Notes: generated from the sequence alone by a model not told the origin. A stretch of 32,486 bases of DNA from an uncultured Spirochaetaceae bacterium (GCA_902797055.1 CADBRT010000145.1:1-32486); one strand, 5' to 3'. Numbered from the stretch's first letter, positions 1 through 8,892 are shown. A program made the numbers and translations.

Positions 1-74
1 CAGGTTTTGAACTTGTCAAAGCGAGGCAGAACTTTTTCTTCACGCAATTCAAGCAGGTCATCATCGTCTTTCAT
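1..74 (-). CDS. Clipped hypothetical ORF (N-terminal end only)
   Basis: An open frame begins with ATG at position 74 on the minus strand and runs off the left edge, giving 24 residues with an acidic start (MKDDDD) and a charged continuation. An in-frame TGA lies 27 bases upstream of this ATG, so the frame cannot extend much further. No convincing Shine-Dalgarno precedes it. I do not recognise a family. It may be the start of a real gene or a fragment of one, since the neighbouring 2 kb holds a decayed gene. Confidence 0.3.
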   Translation of the reverse strand, partial: MKDDDDLLELREEKVLPRFDKFKT

Positions 75-284
75 CAGAGTACGGCATGTCAGGGGGATTC
101 ATTTGACGCTTACGGATAAGTAGCCTGTTTTTTTTCAGGAGGATGGACGGAAGTCGAAAACGGTGCAATGGAGCGGAATGGAAATGAGTGTGCCGATGCC
201 ACTGCTGGAGCAAACATTAAAAATCTTGAGTAGCTTATGAATTATGCGTTGCTTTTTAGATACTGAATAGTTACGCTCTGCATA
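75..284. other. Non-coding stretch, nothing recognised
   Basis: About 210 bases between the clipped ORF and the promoter of the AAA+ ATPase. It contains a T-run followed by an AGGAGG-like string at 137-142, but the ATG directly abuts that string and its frame closes after 14 codons. Another frame reads through to a TAG near 232 without a start that looks real. This may be the relic of a lost gene. I see no RNA gene, repeat array or attachment site here. Confidence 0.4.
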
Positions 285-325
285 TTGACAGAAAAGTATA
301 AAGAGTTATAAAGTTATACATAACT
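285..325 (+). promoter_or_regulatory. Promoter with overlapping palindrome upstream of the AAA+ ATPase
   Basis: TTGACA at 285-290 and TATAAA at 307-312 are separated by 16 bases, a good sigma70-type pair. The region is built from TATAAAG-like units at 297, 307, 325 and 335. A palindrome, AGTTAT-AC-ATAACT, spans 312-325, so it sits on the -10 edge and the expected transcription start. That geometry suits an operator for autoregulation. The promoter parts are seen directly; operator function is inferred. A normal GAGGA Shine-Dalgarno follows at about 360-364. Confidence 0.55.
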
Positions 326-368
326 ATAAAGACTTATAAAAGAAAGACTAATCTGTAACGAGGACTAA

Positions 369-1436
369 ATGCAAAATCCATTTACGACTACATTCAGCAA
401 GAATCCGGGGTTCTCATATATTGCTACCGAACAAACTAACGAAATTCTTGAGAATTTCAGATATGAAAATCCTTCAGAATCTGTATATAAAATCACAGGT
501 GTCCGTGGCTCTGGAAAAACTGTAATTCTAGCAAAAATCGAAGAACAAATGAAAAACGAAGATTTCGCTGCTAATAACTGGATTGTTTTTGACGTTTCTC
601 CTGCAAGAGACTTACTCGTCCAGATTGCGGCTATGCTTCAGAAAGAAGGTTTTGGAAAAAAGTCTTCAAAGGGAAAGAGCGTCAGTCTTTCTGCAAGTGT
701 GCTTGGAAACGGAGGTGGAATTTCAATTTCGTCAGAAAAGGAGAACGTTTTTTTTGACATCGGTGTTGAAATTGAAGAGATGCTAAAAAAGGTTCAAAAA
801 AAAGGCAAAAAAATTCTTATCGGAATTGACGAAGTTTCTAAAACAAAGGAAATGATTCAGTTTGCGTCTGAATACGGTAAATGGCTACGAAACGCATATC
901 CGGTTTATCTTGTTTGTACTGGACTTTATGAAAACATTATGGAAGTGAGCAACGTAAAGAACCTGACATTTTTTAGGCGCGCAACGACCATAAAGACCGA
1001 GCAGCTCAATTTTGTCCGAATGAGCGAAATGTATAGAAGGCTTTTGAACATTGATTTAGATGAGGCAAGACAAATGGCAAAGTTTACAAAGGGATACGCC
1101 TATGCTTTTCAGGAGTTGGGCTCTTTGTACTTCAAAAAACATGAAGATGAAACTCTTGCAGATTTGATTCCAGATTTGAAATCCGAGTTGTTTGCATATT
1201 CCTATGAAAAGATTTGGGAAGAATTGACTGACTCTGACAGATTTCTTGTTCGTCTTTTGACGGAAAAAGCTGAATACAAACGGGAAGAAGTTTTGCTTCT
1301 TATGGGTGAAAAAGCAGGAAGCTACTCAATGTACCGCGACAGACTTTTAAAAAAAGGAATTCTTGACAGTCGTCAGTCATACATCTCCTTTTCACTACCT
1401 TTTTTTGCGGATTACATAAAGGAATATTGCAATTAA
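369..1436 (+). CDS. AAA+ family ATP-binding protein (orphan P-loop ATPase)
   Basis: This 355-residue protein has a Walker A motif GVRGSGKT at about residues 44-51 and a Walker B stretch KILIGIDEV near 149-157, followed by a sensor-like region. The last 90 or so residues (ELTDSDRFLVRLLTEK...) look like a winged-helix lid, as in the ORC/STAND-like ATPases of bacterial accessory regions. There is no signal peptide or membrane segment, so it should be cytoplasmic. A GAGGA Shine-Dalgarno lies 5 bases before the ATG. Its codons are rich in AAA, GAA, TTT and ATT, clearly more AT-rich than the rest of the window, which together with the adjacent pseudogene suggests horizontal acquisition. No partner gene is visible in the window. 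The specific function is unknown; it could be a solitary member of a defence or mobile-element module. Confidence 0.8.
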   Translation: MQNPFTTTFSKNPGFSYIATEQTNEILENFRYENPSESVYKITGVRGSGKTVILAKIEEQMKNEDFAANNWIVFDVSPARDLLVQIAAMLQKEGFGKKSSKGKSVSLSASVLGNGGGISISSEKENVFFDIGVEIEEMLKKVQKKGKKILIGIDEVSKTKEMIQFASEYGKWLRNAYPVYLVCTGLYENIMEVSNVKNLTFFRRATTIKTEQLNFVRMSEMYRRLLNIDLDEARQMAKFTKGYAYAFQELGSLYFKKHEDETLADLIPDLKSELFAYSYEKIWEELTDSDRFLVRLLTEKAEYKREEVLLLMGEKAGSYSMYRDRLLKKGILDSRQSYISFSLPFFADYIKEYCN

Positions 1437-1475
1437 TAGTAATTACCAGTGAATCCAGAATAAACGTATTTGTCC

Positions 1476-2298
1476 CTACGCCGTGCGCCAGTCTGCGATA
1501 TTGCGCTCCTTTGTGGAAAAGTTCACGCCCACCTTTTCTATGGGGCGGCCGTCGGCGGCGAATGCGTCGGCATATTTCATTTTTTCAATCTGCTCGAGCG
1601 CCTTCTCAACGCCTCCGTCACGCTTAAACTCGAAGATGTATATCGCACTCGCGGTCTTTACGATGCAGTCTGCTTTCCCTAGAGCTGTGTGCATCTTTAT
1701 CTCCGACCATTTCCCCAACAGAATGAATACGATGTATATCACGTTCTGGAAGTTCGCCTCGACATAGTTTTCGTCCGCTGTATTCGTGTAGGGCAGGCAG
1801 GCAAACAGAGCCTTGAATCGGTTCATCACGCCCTCTAGGTTTCCGCTGTCCATGTCCTGCGAGAATTTGCTGATAGAAAGTTCCGGCGCACTGGCGGGAA
1901 TTCTGTATAGTGTCGGGGCGAGGCTGCTTATGAATGCGTATTTAACTTCGATTCCAGCTGTGACTCCAGATTGCCATCAATCGCATACGTGTCCGTACTG
2001 AAGTCGATGCTGATTACGGTATGCTGCTGCCACGGCTCATCTTTTTGGTTTTCAAGCTCTTCGATTGCAAGCCCATGGAGCAGTTCTTTCCTGCCCTCGA
2101 AGTATGCCTTGAGCGTGGAGAGAAAAAGACTCTTGCCGAACCTGCGCGGGCGGGAGAGAAAGAATGTCCCCCCGCTCCTTCAATTCGGTGGATGAACGAT
2201 GTTTTATCGATATAGATGAATCCATCCTCTCGGAGTTTTGAAAAGTCTTGAATGCCGATTGGCAGCTTGTGCATCTCCATAGCTGCATTATACACCAA
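1476..2298 (-). pseudogene. Decayed AAA-ATPase-like / PD-(D/E)XK protein (DUF1703 type)
   Basis: On the minus strand the N-terminal piece (from 2298) reads LPIGIQDFSKLREDGFIYIDK, the typical opening of the AAA-ATPase_like family. The frame is then lost at a run of six G (plus-strand C at 2168-2173). One extra G would restore FFLSRPRRFGKSLFLSTLKA, the family P-loop. That second frame continues through FSTDTYAIDGNLESQLE and stops near 1927. A third frame picks up GIEVKYAFISSL and runs through the C-terminal nuclease-like domain (LGKADCIVK, IYIFEFKRDGG, GVNFSTKERNIADW) to TAG at 1476. Roughly the central half of the usual protein of 500 or more residues is missing. So this is a frameshifted, internally deleted relic. 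These proteins are frequent, often multicopy, in Treponema and Bacteroidetes genomes. Confidence 0.85.
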
Positions 2299-2324
2299 TT
2301 ATCGTAGGATGGCAATTTTGACGA

Positions 2325-4001
2325 CTATGCCCAGTGGCGGATGCTCCGCGCTACATTCATCAGGTGGTCGGCGACGCGCTCCGAATTCGAAGCGAGTGAG
2401 ATGTACTGGGAACCTGCCGTAGGGGAGCAGATGCCTTCGTTCAGCCGCTTGATGTGGTTCTTTGCCATTTCGTCAGTTGCGGCATCTATTTTGGTTTCCG
2501 ACTTTTCCGCTTCTTCAAGCGCAAGGAAGTCAGCCTGCACGTAGGCTTCGGTTGCCTGAACGAACAGAACATTCGTTAGGCGGCGCAAAGAATCGATTTC
2601 CGCCAGAGCTGCTGCGGAAAACTTTTCGCCGGAAGACGAGAGCAGTTCTGCATATTCCACGATGTTCTTTGCATAGTCTCCGACACGCTCAAAGTCGGAA
2701 GTTGTGTGGAACGCGGTCGAAAGGTACACGCGGTCTTTTTCCGACAGGCTCAAGCTGGACACCTTGGTGGCGTATGACACGACGGAATGGTTCAGGAAGT
2801 TTATCTTATCTTCCGTTCTGTCGAATATCTCTTTGTCGGTAAAATCCATTTTGCATATCATGTTGAGGGAGCGGTTGAAGTTTTCAAAGGCGAGTGTTCC
2901 CATGTAGACCAATTCGTTTTTGAGCTGAGAAATAGCAATCGGCGGTGTGCGCAGAAGGTAGTCGCTGATGTAGTGGGTTTTGAATTCCTGTTCGGCTTTG
3001 TCTTTTTTACTGTCCGGCATCAACCGGGTGACAAGCGAGACCAGTCCGTTGGTGAGCGGCAGCATCAGTACTACGGTGATAACGTTGAAGACGGTGTGGA
3101 ACATTGCCAGCTGAATCTGCGGTACACTGGGGAACAGATTTTCAAACGGGATTGCAATGGAAAAATTCGGAAGGGCAATGTGTATAACAAGCGAAAGCAG
3201 CAGGAAGAAAATGACGCCGCTGATGTTGAATATCAAGTGGATTAAAGCTGTTCGTTTGGCATTCTTGCCGCTGGCAAGGGAAGCAAGCACTGCGACCATA
3301 CAGGAGCCGATGTTTGAACCCATGGTGATGTATATGCCCTGTTCCAGCGTGATGAGGTTAGACACAACCATGGTGATGGCAACTGATGTCATGACGGAAG
3401 AACTCTGCACAATGGCGGTAAGCACTGCACCGATTGCCACCAGCAGGACGGCGTTTTTGATGGAAGCAAGAAAGTTCCGCAGAACCTCAAGTTCTGCAAA
3501 AGATTCCATTGCCCCTGCCATCATAGAAAGGCCGACGAACAGAAGTCCGAAGCCTCCCAGAATGCCGCCCATTTTTTTCCACAAATCTTTTTTTGCGAAG
3601 ACCAGGATGAAGGCTCCGATTCCGGCAAAGGCAGAAAAGATTGCCGTTGAAGAAATGGCGCTGCCACCCGACATGCCCCATGCCACAATCTGGCCGGTGA
3701 TGGTAGTTCCGATGTTTGCGCCGTAAATGACGGTTGCCGCTTGGGTGAGCGTCATGATTCCGGCGTTTACGAAACCGATTACCATCACTGTTGTGGCACC
3801 AGAGCTTTGTATGGCAGCCGTTCCTGCAGCACCGATGCCGACCCCGAGTATTTTGCTTTTAGCCGCGTGGTTGAAAAGCTTTTTGAGCTTTGATGCTCCA
3901 AGTGATTCCAAATTCGCGCTCATCATGGAACATCCGGTCAAAAAGATTCCTATGCCGGAAATCAGTGCAAGTAGTGCCGTTACGGCTGCAGTTGTGTTCA
4001 T
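2325..4001 (-). CDS. Na+/phosphate cotransporter family protein with PhoU-like domain
   Basis: The 558-residue protein has the two Na/Pi-cotransporter repeats with their QSS signatures, QSSGATTV near residue 65 and QSSSVMT near residue 199, within about eight to nine hydrophobic segments in the first 330 residues. The last 200 residues are hydrophilic and helical, with paired PhoU-like repeats (TSDFERVGDYAKNI and NSERVADHLMNVARSI). The family imports phosphate with sodium; the PhoU-like tail is presumed regulatory. The length is usual for bacterial NptA-like proteins. A GAGGA Shine-Dalgarno lies 6 bases before the ATG. It starts 27 bases after the GH120 gene stops, in the same direction, so the two are probably co-transcribed. 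The link between a xylosidase and phosphate uptake is not obvious. Confidence 0.9.
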   Translation of the reverse strand: MNTTAAVTALLALISGIGIFLTGCSMMSANLESLGASKLKKLFNHAAKSKILGVGIGAAGTAAIQSSGATTVMVIGFVNAGIMTLTQAATVIYGANIGTTITGQIVAWGMSGGSAISSTAIFSAFAGIGAFILVFAKKDLWKKMGGILGGFGLLFVGLSMMAGAMESFAELEVLRNFLASIKNAVLLVAIGAVLTAIVQSSSVMTSVAITMVVSNLITLEQGIYITMGSNIGSCMVAVLASLASGKNAKRTALIHLIFNISGVIFFLLLSLVIHIALPNFSIAIPFENLFPSVPQIQLAMFHTVFNVITVVLMLPLTNGLVSLVTRLMPDSKKDKAEQEFKTHYISDYLLRTPPIAISQLKNELVYMGTLAFENFNRSLNMICKMDFTDKEIFDRTEDKINFLNHSVVSYATKVSSLSLSEKDRVYLSTAFHTTSDFERVGDYAKNIVEYAELLSSSGEKFSAAALAEIDSLRRLTNVLFVQATEAYVQADFLALEEAEKSETKIDAATDEMAKNHIKRLNEGICSPTAGSQYISLASNSERVADHLMNVARSIRHWA

Positions 4002-4028
4002 ACAAATCCTCGTGTTCTTTATGTTCTG

Positions 4029-6029
4029 CTACAGCGGTTTGTCTGTGTATTGGGCACTGGCAAACGGTCCCGGAATGACGACGGCGCCGCGGTGGTTGCC
4101 CAGATAGTCCGTGTCAAAGGTAATCGGCGTACCGTCCGGGTTTTCGTATTGCTGCTCCGGTTCAAAGGCGCAGCCCAAGGTATCTGTGTTTATCATGCGT
4201 ACGGTAAAGTCTTTGATAAAGTCGTACAGGTTTGTGTCCAGAACGGGGGAACCGTTCTTTTCGACGAGGTCGAGTTTGAGTCCCTGTGCTTCCATCTGGA
4301 GCTTGTGGGTTTCGTTTTTGTATGCCTTTGCCCCTGCAAGGTACACGTTGCCTTCAGACCATACCGGCAGCGGACGGAAGTGGTAGGGTGCCATTTCTAT
4401 CATATTCGGGGTGTCGTTGTCCAGCTCAAAGTTTTTAATCCACTCATCATAGACAGGGTAGGCATCCAGTACATGGGTGCCGACTTCCCGGTTTTCAACT
4501 TCTGTGGTTCCGCTGGTGCCGTCGGCTTCCGTTTGTACCGGCCATTTCTGAATAAAGATATTGTTGTAGAAGCGGTCATCGCCATGCAGAATGGTCATGA
4601 ATCCCATGACTTCTGTTCTGTGCGGAATGTGGTACGGTGTGTAGCGCTGGCGCAAAGATCCGTCTATGATGTCGTCAGTGCCTCTGCCGACTGACGTAAA
4701 CGCCCCGCAGATGAGGTTGTGGACCATTGCAACGCCTTGTGTCGCCATGCGCAGACTTACGTCGGAAAGCAGGATGTTGTTGTCAATGAGCGTCGGTCCG
4801 TGTCCGACTTCCACAAAGATGTCCTGACTCATCATGCCGCCTTTGAGGCTTGCGGCGAATTTGGGCTTCTGGTTGTTGTACAGCAGGTTCTGCGTAATGC
4901 GGGTGCCCTGTGCCTCCCAGTCCGTCCATATGCCCATGGTGCAGTCGTGAATGCAGTTGCGTCGCATGATGACGTCGATTGCGGCGTGCATTTTTATGCC
5001 GGCGATTTCCGCGCCGCCGAGTTCCATCATGTTGTTGATGTGGTGGATATGGTTGTCTTCAATGATGGAGAAAACGCCTCCCATGCGGCCGATGATTCCG
5101 CCCTGTTCGCAGTGGTGGATATTGTTGCGTCTGATGATGTGGCTGCCGACTTTTTCCTTGAGCCACCCGTGGTACTGCCCGCGGCAGACGGCATCGCGTT
5201 CCATCTGTGTCGGTGTCTTTACATGCTTGCAGGTGAAGTAGTGGTCGTTCTGTTCATCGTAGTATTTGCCGACGCTGATACCCGCGCACTTGCTGTTGCT
5301 TATGTCGCAGTCTTCGATTATCCAGCCTTTTGACCAGTGAGGCCCGATCATGCCGTCCTGATATGCGGCGGGCGGCGCCCAGTTTGTCGCGGCCTTGTTG
5401 ATATTGAAGCCGGACACTGTGATATAGCTGACACCCGTTTTTTCCGGCATGAAGCAGCGTTTGCGCACATTGATTTCTATTTTTTCGGCATTAGGATCGT
5501 AGTCGTGGAAATTTGCATAGAAAACAGTGCGTCCGTCCTTCTGTTCTGCATACCATTTGTATTTTGAAGCTTCCGGTTCCCACGAGCAGGGGTACACATC
5601 GCCTTGTATGCACGCCTCAAGGCTTTCCGCTTCGTAGAGCATTTTATCGTTCAGATACACAGCGCCGGTGTGTTTGGTCTTTCCTGCAAAGTACCAGTCT
5701 CCGTAGACGAAGGTTGTGTATGGATTGTATGAGCCGAAGATGCTGTTGTCCACGCTTGCTGTCCAGGTGGTGCCTTCGTACCGCTTCCAGTCCGGCAACA
5801 GTTCCGCACCCGTTATGACTGCTCCGAGCGGCTGTGTGCTGCGGTACACAATGCGGTTGTCTTCTGTTCCCCCGTTTTCCGGGGCCACATATTCACGGTA
5901 GACACCGGGAGACACAAGGACTTCGTCCCCCGCAACAGCTTGTTTTGCCGCTTGGCTGATGGATTTAAAAGGCATTTCTTTGCTGCCGTTTCCGTCGCGG
6001 CCAGCGTTAATATCCACGTAGATTGTCAT
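4029..6029 (-). CDS. Probable GH120 family beta-xylosidase (right-handed beta-helix)
   Basis: This 666-residue protein opens with a DUF1565-like beta-helix start (IYVDINAGRDGNGS, GDEVLVSPGVYREYV). It then matches, from memory, the Thermoanaerobacterium XylC type of glycoside hydrolase 120. Shared blocks are WAPPAAYQDGMIGPHWSKGW, EIAGIKMHAAIDV, GIWTDWEAQGTR and DIFVEVGHGP. The family nucleophile and acid/base correspond to Asp370 (in WTDWEAQG) and Glu407 (in FVEVGHG), both present. Full length compares well with about 640 residues in XylC. There is no signal peptide, so it should act in the cytoplasm on imported xylo-oligosaccharides, releasing xylose. An AGGGGG Shine-Dalgarno precedes the ATG by 5 bases. 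It is the first gene of a two-gene unit with the Na/phosphate transporter. Substrate specificity is inferred from family only. Confidence 0.8.
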   Translation of the reverse strand: MTIYVDINAGRDGNGSKEMPFKSISQAAKQAVAGDEVLVSPGVYREYVAPENGGTEDNRIVYRSTQPLGAVITGAELLPDWKRYEGTTWTASVDNSIFGSYNPYTTFVYGDWYFAGKTKHTGAVYLNDKMLYEAESLEACIQGDVYPCSWEPEASKYKWYAEQKDGRTVFYANFHDYDPNAEKIEINVRKRCFMPEKTGVSYITVSGFNINKAATNWAPPAAYQDGMIGPHWSKGWIIEDCDISNSKCAGISVGKYYDEQNDHYFTCKHVKTPTQMERDAVCRGQYHGWLKEKVGSHIIRRNNIHHCEQGGIIGRMGGVFSIIEDNHIHHINNMMELGGAEIAGIKMHAAIDVIMRRNCIHDCTMGIWTDWEAQGTRITQNLLYNNQKPKFAASLKGGMMSQDIFVEVGHGPTLIDNNILLSDVSLRMATQGVAMVHNLICGAFTSVGRGTDDIIDGSLRQRYTPYHIPHRTEVMGFMTILHGDDRFYNNIFIQKWPVQTEADGTSGTTEVENREVGTHVLDAYPVYDEWIKNFELDNDTPNMIEMAPYHFRPLPVWSEGNVYLAGAKAYKNETHKLQMEAQGLKLDLVEKNGSPVLDTNLYDFIKDFTVRMINTDTLGCAFEPEQQYENPDGTPITFDTDYLGNHRGAVVIPGPFASAQYTDKPL

Positions 6030-6082
6030 AATTTCCCCCTGCCGGACTGCTTTTTCCGGTTTGTTATTTCGTAATAGCTTCT

Positions 6083-6088
6083 ATCATA
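6083..6088 (-). promoter_or_regulatory. Extended -10 promoter of the GH120 gene
   Basis: On the minus strand the sequence TGCTATGAT gives an extended -10 (TGn-TATGAT), with only weak -35 resemblance (TTTCTT at 17 bases). Transcription would start near 6076 and leave a 5' leader of about 45 bases. That leader carries a small CCGGA/TCCGG inverted repeat and a clear AGGGGG Shine-Dalgarno at 6035-6040. This contrasts with the leaderless promoters at other operon heads in the window. Confidence 0.45.
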
Positions 6089-6141
6089 GCACAGGTTACA
6101 GGAAAAAGAAACAAAAATCTCTGGATTGCCGGCTTCTCTGT

Positions 6142-6170
6142 TTGCAAAATCACAGTTGTCGGTTTATAAT
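6142..6170 (+). promoter_or_regulatory. Sigma70-like promoter of the M28 peptidase gene, leaderless
   Basis: TTGCAA (6142-6147), a 17-base spacer and a perfect TATAAT (6165-6170). The -10 ends 6 bases before the ATG at 6177, so the predicted transcription start falls on the start codon and no Shine-Dalgarno can be upstream. Confidence 0.75.
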
Positions 6171-6176
6171 AATAGT

Positions 6177-7076
6177 ATGCAATTTTTATCGGAGGAATTC
6201 AAAGCGTATATTGCTCCTGGAGCGAACCGGGGGGACATAATTCAGTCGTATCTCAAAGCGCGCGGTGTGGATTCTGCAGTTACTGTTATAGACGGGAAAC
6301 GTCATATTTTGGTTCAGTTTCCATCACGGTTCTACAATCCTCAGTTTAAAATAAAAACCGTTGTTGCCCACTATGACCGGGTAGAAGGCAGTCCTGGAGC
6401 GAATGACAACAGCGCTGCTGATTTCCAGATAATGGATTGGGCGGTGTCGCTCAAGGATTTTCAAGGGGTTCACAATGTCAGGATTTTTTTTACGGACGGT
6501 GAGGAACTTGGCTGGAACACCGGAGTGAACGAGCAGGGGGCCTTTGGCATTGCCAATGTCTTTAAGCGGCTCGGTATTACAAACGATGATGTGTACGTGT
6601 TTGATTCCTGCGGAAGAGGGGAAGTTCCGATTCTTTCAAAGACTGTGCTGCCTGTGGGTACTTCTCCTAAATTCGTAAATGTGTTCAACGATTTGTTTTC
6701 GCGGACTCAGGATTTGCTCCGGCGTTCCTGTCCCGGCAGGTGGATGAGCCTTCCTGTCCCCTACAGCGATAACGCTTCGTTCCTTGCCTGTGGCATTCCA
6801 GCGGTGGCCATAACCATTCTGCCCGCTTCGGAAGCGTCTTTGTATGCCCGGGAGCTCAGCAAGAATCCGGGGTTGTCCGATGCTGTCATGAACAGGGAGT
6901 CTTCCAAGCAGCGCCGCATGCAGGACGGCGAAGTTGAATACTCGTACAAAGAGCGGCTGCCCCGTACGTGGAGGTTGTTCCACACGCCGAACGATGACTT
7001 GGCGTCCCTTACGCCGGACAGTTTTCGTGTTATGTCAAATATCCTCCGCTCCCTTGCGGAAGCGAAGGCTTTTTAA
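6177..7076 (+). CDS. M28 family zinc peptidase (aminopeptidase-like)
   Basis: The 299-residue protein carries all five expected di-zinc ligands and the catalytic glutamate of the M28 fold in order: His65 (VVAHYD), Asp77 (GANDNSA), Glu109/Glu110 (DGEELG), Asp143 (FDSCG) and His269 (FHTPNDD). M28 enzymes remove N-terminal residues from peptides or act on related amides. No signal peptide is seen, so it is probably cytoplasmic and may recycle peptides. I chose ATG 6177 over the ATG at 6126, because the latter would place the promoter inside the coding frame and adds an unrelated segment. The gene is convergent with pepF, with one base between stop codons. Confidence 0.85.
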   Translation: MQFLSEEFKAYIAPGANRGDIIQSYLKARGVDSAVTVIDGKRHILVQFPSRFYNPQFKIKTVVAHYDRVEGSPGANDNSAADFQIMDWAVSLKDFQGVHNVRIFFTDGEELGWNTGVNEQGAFGIANVFKRLGITNDDVYVFDSCGRGEVPILSKTVLPVGTSPKFVNVFNDLFSRTQDLLRRSCPGRWMSLPVPYSDNASFLACGIPAVAITILPASEASLYARELSKNPGLSDAVMNRESSKQRRMQDGEVEYSYKERLPRTWRLFHTPNDDLASLTPDSFRVMSNILRSLAEAKAF

Positions 7077-7077
7077 A

Positions 7078-8886
7078 CTACAGCAGTTCTGATTCCAGTT
7101 CATCGACCAGCACTTTGAAGGTGTTAAGTGCTGCCTGTACCGGTTCCGTCTTTTCCATGTCGACGCCGGCAAGGCGCAGGCTTTCAAGCGGGTAGCGTGA
7201 ACCGCCGGATGTCAGAAATTTGAAGTAGTCGTTCCGTTCTGCCGTGCCGCCTTCGGTGACGCGCTTTGCAAGTGCGAGGGATGCGGAGATTCCTGTTGCG
7301 TATTTGTATACGTAGAATGCGTTGTAGAAGTGCGGAATGCGGAGTCCTTCAAGGTCGCTAGTGGTTTCAAACACTGTTTCCGGCCCGAAGTACTGCTCAA
7401 GGAGTGAGCGGTAGATGGCACGTATGCTGTCTGTGGTAAGCGGTTGTCCCTGTTCCGCTGATTCGTGAGCCTTGAGTTCGAATTCGGCAAACATCGTCTG
7501 GCGGTAGAGCGTGGCAAGAATGTCGTTCACTCGGGACGATGTGAGGTATGTGGCAAGTTTTTTGTCCCCAGCTTTTTTTGCTTCCTTAAGCAGGTATTCG
7601 AACACCAGTTCTTCATTGAAGGTTGACGCTGTTTCCGCTTCGAATATGGTATAGTCGTAGCACATGAACGGGTTGCTTTTTACGCTGTACCATGAGTGCA
7701 TGGAGTGTCCGCCTTCGTGTGCCATGGTATATACGTCGCGAATGGAATCATCTTTGTAGTTCAGCAGGATATACGGATAGCCTTCATAGCCGCCGGAAGA
7801 GAAAGCTCCTGAGCGCTTGCCTTTGTTTTCATAGCGGTCACACCATCCCCCTTGCAGCCCGCCGCACAATGTGTCTGTGTATTCACTTCCCAGCGGTGCG
7901 AGCGCATTCCGTACGATTTCCACAGCCTCATCGAAAGTCGTGTTCTTTTTGACTGATTTTACGAGCGGTACATAGACATCGTAGTGTCTGAGTTCATCGA
8001 GTTTCAGAACCTTTCTGCGCAGCGTATAATAGCGGTGCAGGGTGTCCAGATTCTTGTGGACGGTATCTATGAGGTTGCGGTAGACTGTCTCGGTGATTTT
8101 GTCGCGGTACAGCGCTGCCTCCAGGCTTGATTTATATCCGCGCGCCCGAGCGTGGAAGATATCGTTATTTACAGAACCCGCATACAGGGCGGCGAGCGTG
8201 TTTGCATGGGCTTCAAAGACGCCGTAGAATTTGTTGTAGGCTTCCTTTCTGATTGTTCTGTCTTCGTCTTCAAGGAATGTACTCCAGGTGCTGTGGGTGA
8301 GAGGTTTGTCTGCACCGTCTTTTTTTACTGTTCCGAAGTTCATGTCCACGTCGTTCAGCAGAGAGAAAGCATTGCTTGCTGTCTGTGATGATTCTGCTTC
8401 CAGTGCAATGATCCGCTCTTCTTTTTCGCTCAGCGTATAGGGCTTTAAGTGCAGGAGCTTTTTGATATAGACGCTGTAATCCTTGTACTGCTCATCTTGT
8501 ATCCATCCGTTTATTTTGTCATCGGGGATGGCGAGCAGTTCTGGTTCCCAGAAACTCAGCGCTGCTTCCGCCTGAGTGTATGCCATCATGACTCTGTTTT
8601 CTTTTTCTTGTGCACTGCTGTCGCCTTGGTCAGCGGAGTGCTGGAGGCTTGCATAATGGAAGACTTTTTCAATTTTCTTCTGGAAACGTTCGTAGTCTTT
8701 CAGCGCTTCCAGTAGTGTCTGGGAATTTTCCCCGAGTTTTCCTTTATATGATACAAGTTTCTCTGCGAGGGCGGGTATGCTTTTGAGGTCTTTTTCCCAA
8801 TCTTCATCTGATGTATATAACTTAGTCAGGTCCCATTTATCACGTGCGGGGACGTCTTTTCTTGCTGGAATAGTTTCATTTGCCAT
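7078..8886 (-). CDS. pepF: Oligoendopeptidase F (M3 family)
   Basis: The protein is 602 residues, the usual length for PepF, counted from ATG 8886 (MANETIPARK). The zinc motif HEGGH lies at about residues 390-394 (MAHEGGHSMHSWYS), and the third ligand is about Glu418 in FEAETASTFNEEL, both typical of family M3B. PepF is a cytoplasmic metallo-endopeptidase that cleaves oligopeptides of roughly 7-17 residues. An earlier ATG at 8904 would lie upstream of the predicted transcription start and adds MCYTFH only, so I reject it. The gene is divergent from azlCD and convergent with the M28 peptidase; together they may serve peptide turnover. Confidence 0.95.
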   Translation of the reverse strand: MANETIPARKDVPARDKWDLTKLYTSDEDWEKDLKSIPALAEKLVSYKGKLGENSQTLLEALKDYERFQKKIEKVFHYASLQHSADQGDSSAQEKENRVMMAYTQAEAALSFWEPELLAIPDDKINGWIQDEQYKDYSVYIKKLLHLKPYTLSEKEERIIALEAESSQTASNAFSLLNDVDMNFGTVKKDGADKPLTHSTWSTFLEDEDRTIRKEAYNKFYGVFEAHANTLAALYAGSVNNDIFHARARGYKSSLEAALYRDKITETVYRNLIDTVHKNLDTLHRYYTLRRKVLKLDELRHYDVYVPLVKSVKKNTTFDEAVEIVRNALAPLGSEYTDTLCGGLQGGWCDRYENKGKRSGAFSSGGYEGYPYILLNYKDDSIRDVYTMAHEGGHSMHSWYSVKSNPFMCYDYTIFEAETASTFNEELVFEYLLKEAKKAGDKKLATYLTSSRVNDILATLYRQTMFAEFELKAHESAEQGQPLTTDSIRAIYRSLLEQYFGPETVFETTSDLEGLRIPHFYNAFYVYKYATGISASLALAKRVTEGGTAERNDYFKFLTSGGSRYPLESLRLAGVDMEKTEPVQAALNTFKVLVDELESELL

Positions 8887-8892
8887 GTGAAA

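Noticed and set aside
137-187. AGGAGG followed by ATG as a small gene
   Set aside because: The ATG abuts the AGGAGG with no spacing, and the frame ends after 14 codons.
4719-5333. A 204-codon plus-strand open frame inside the GH120 gene
   Set aside because: The translation is an artefact-like Val/Ala/Asp/His-rich string opposite a well-matched enzyme, with no Shine-Dalgarno or promoter.
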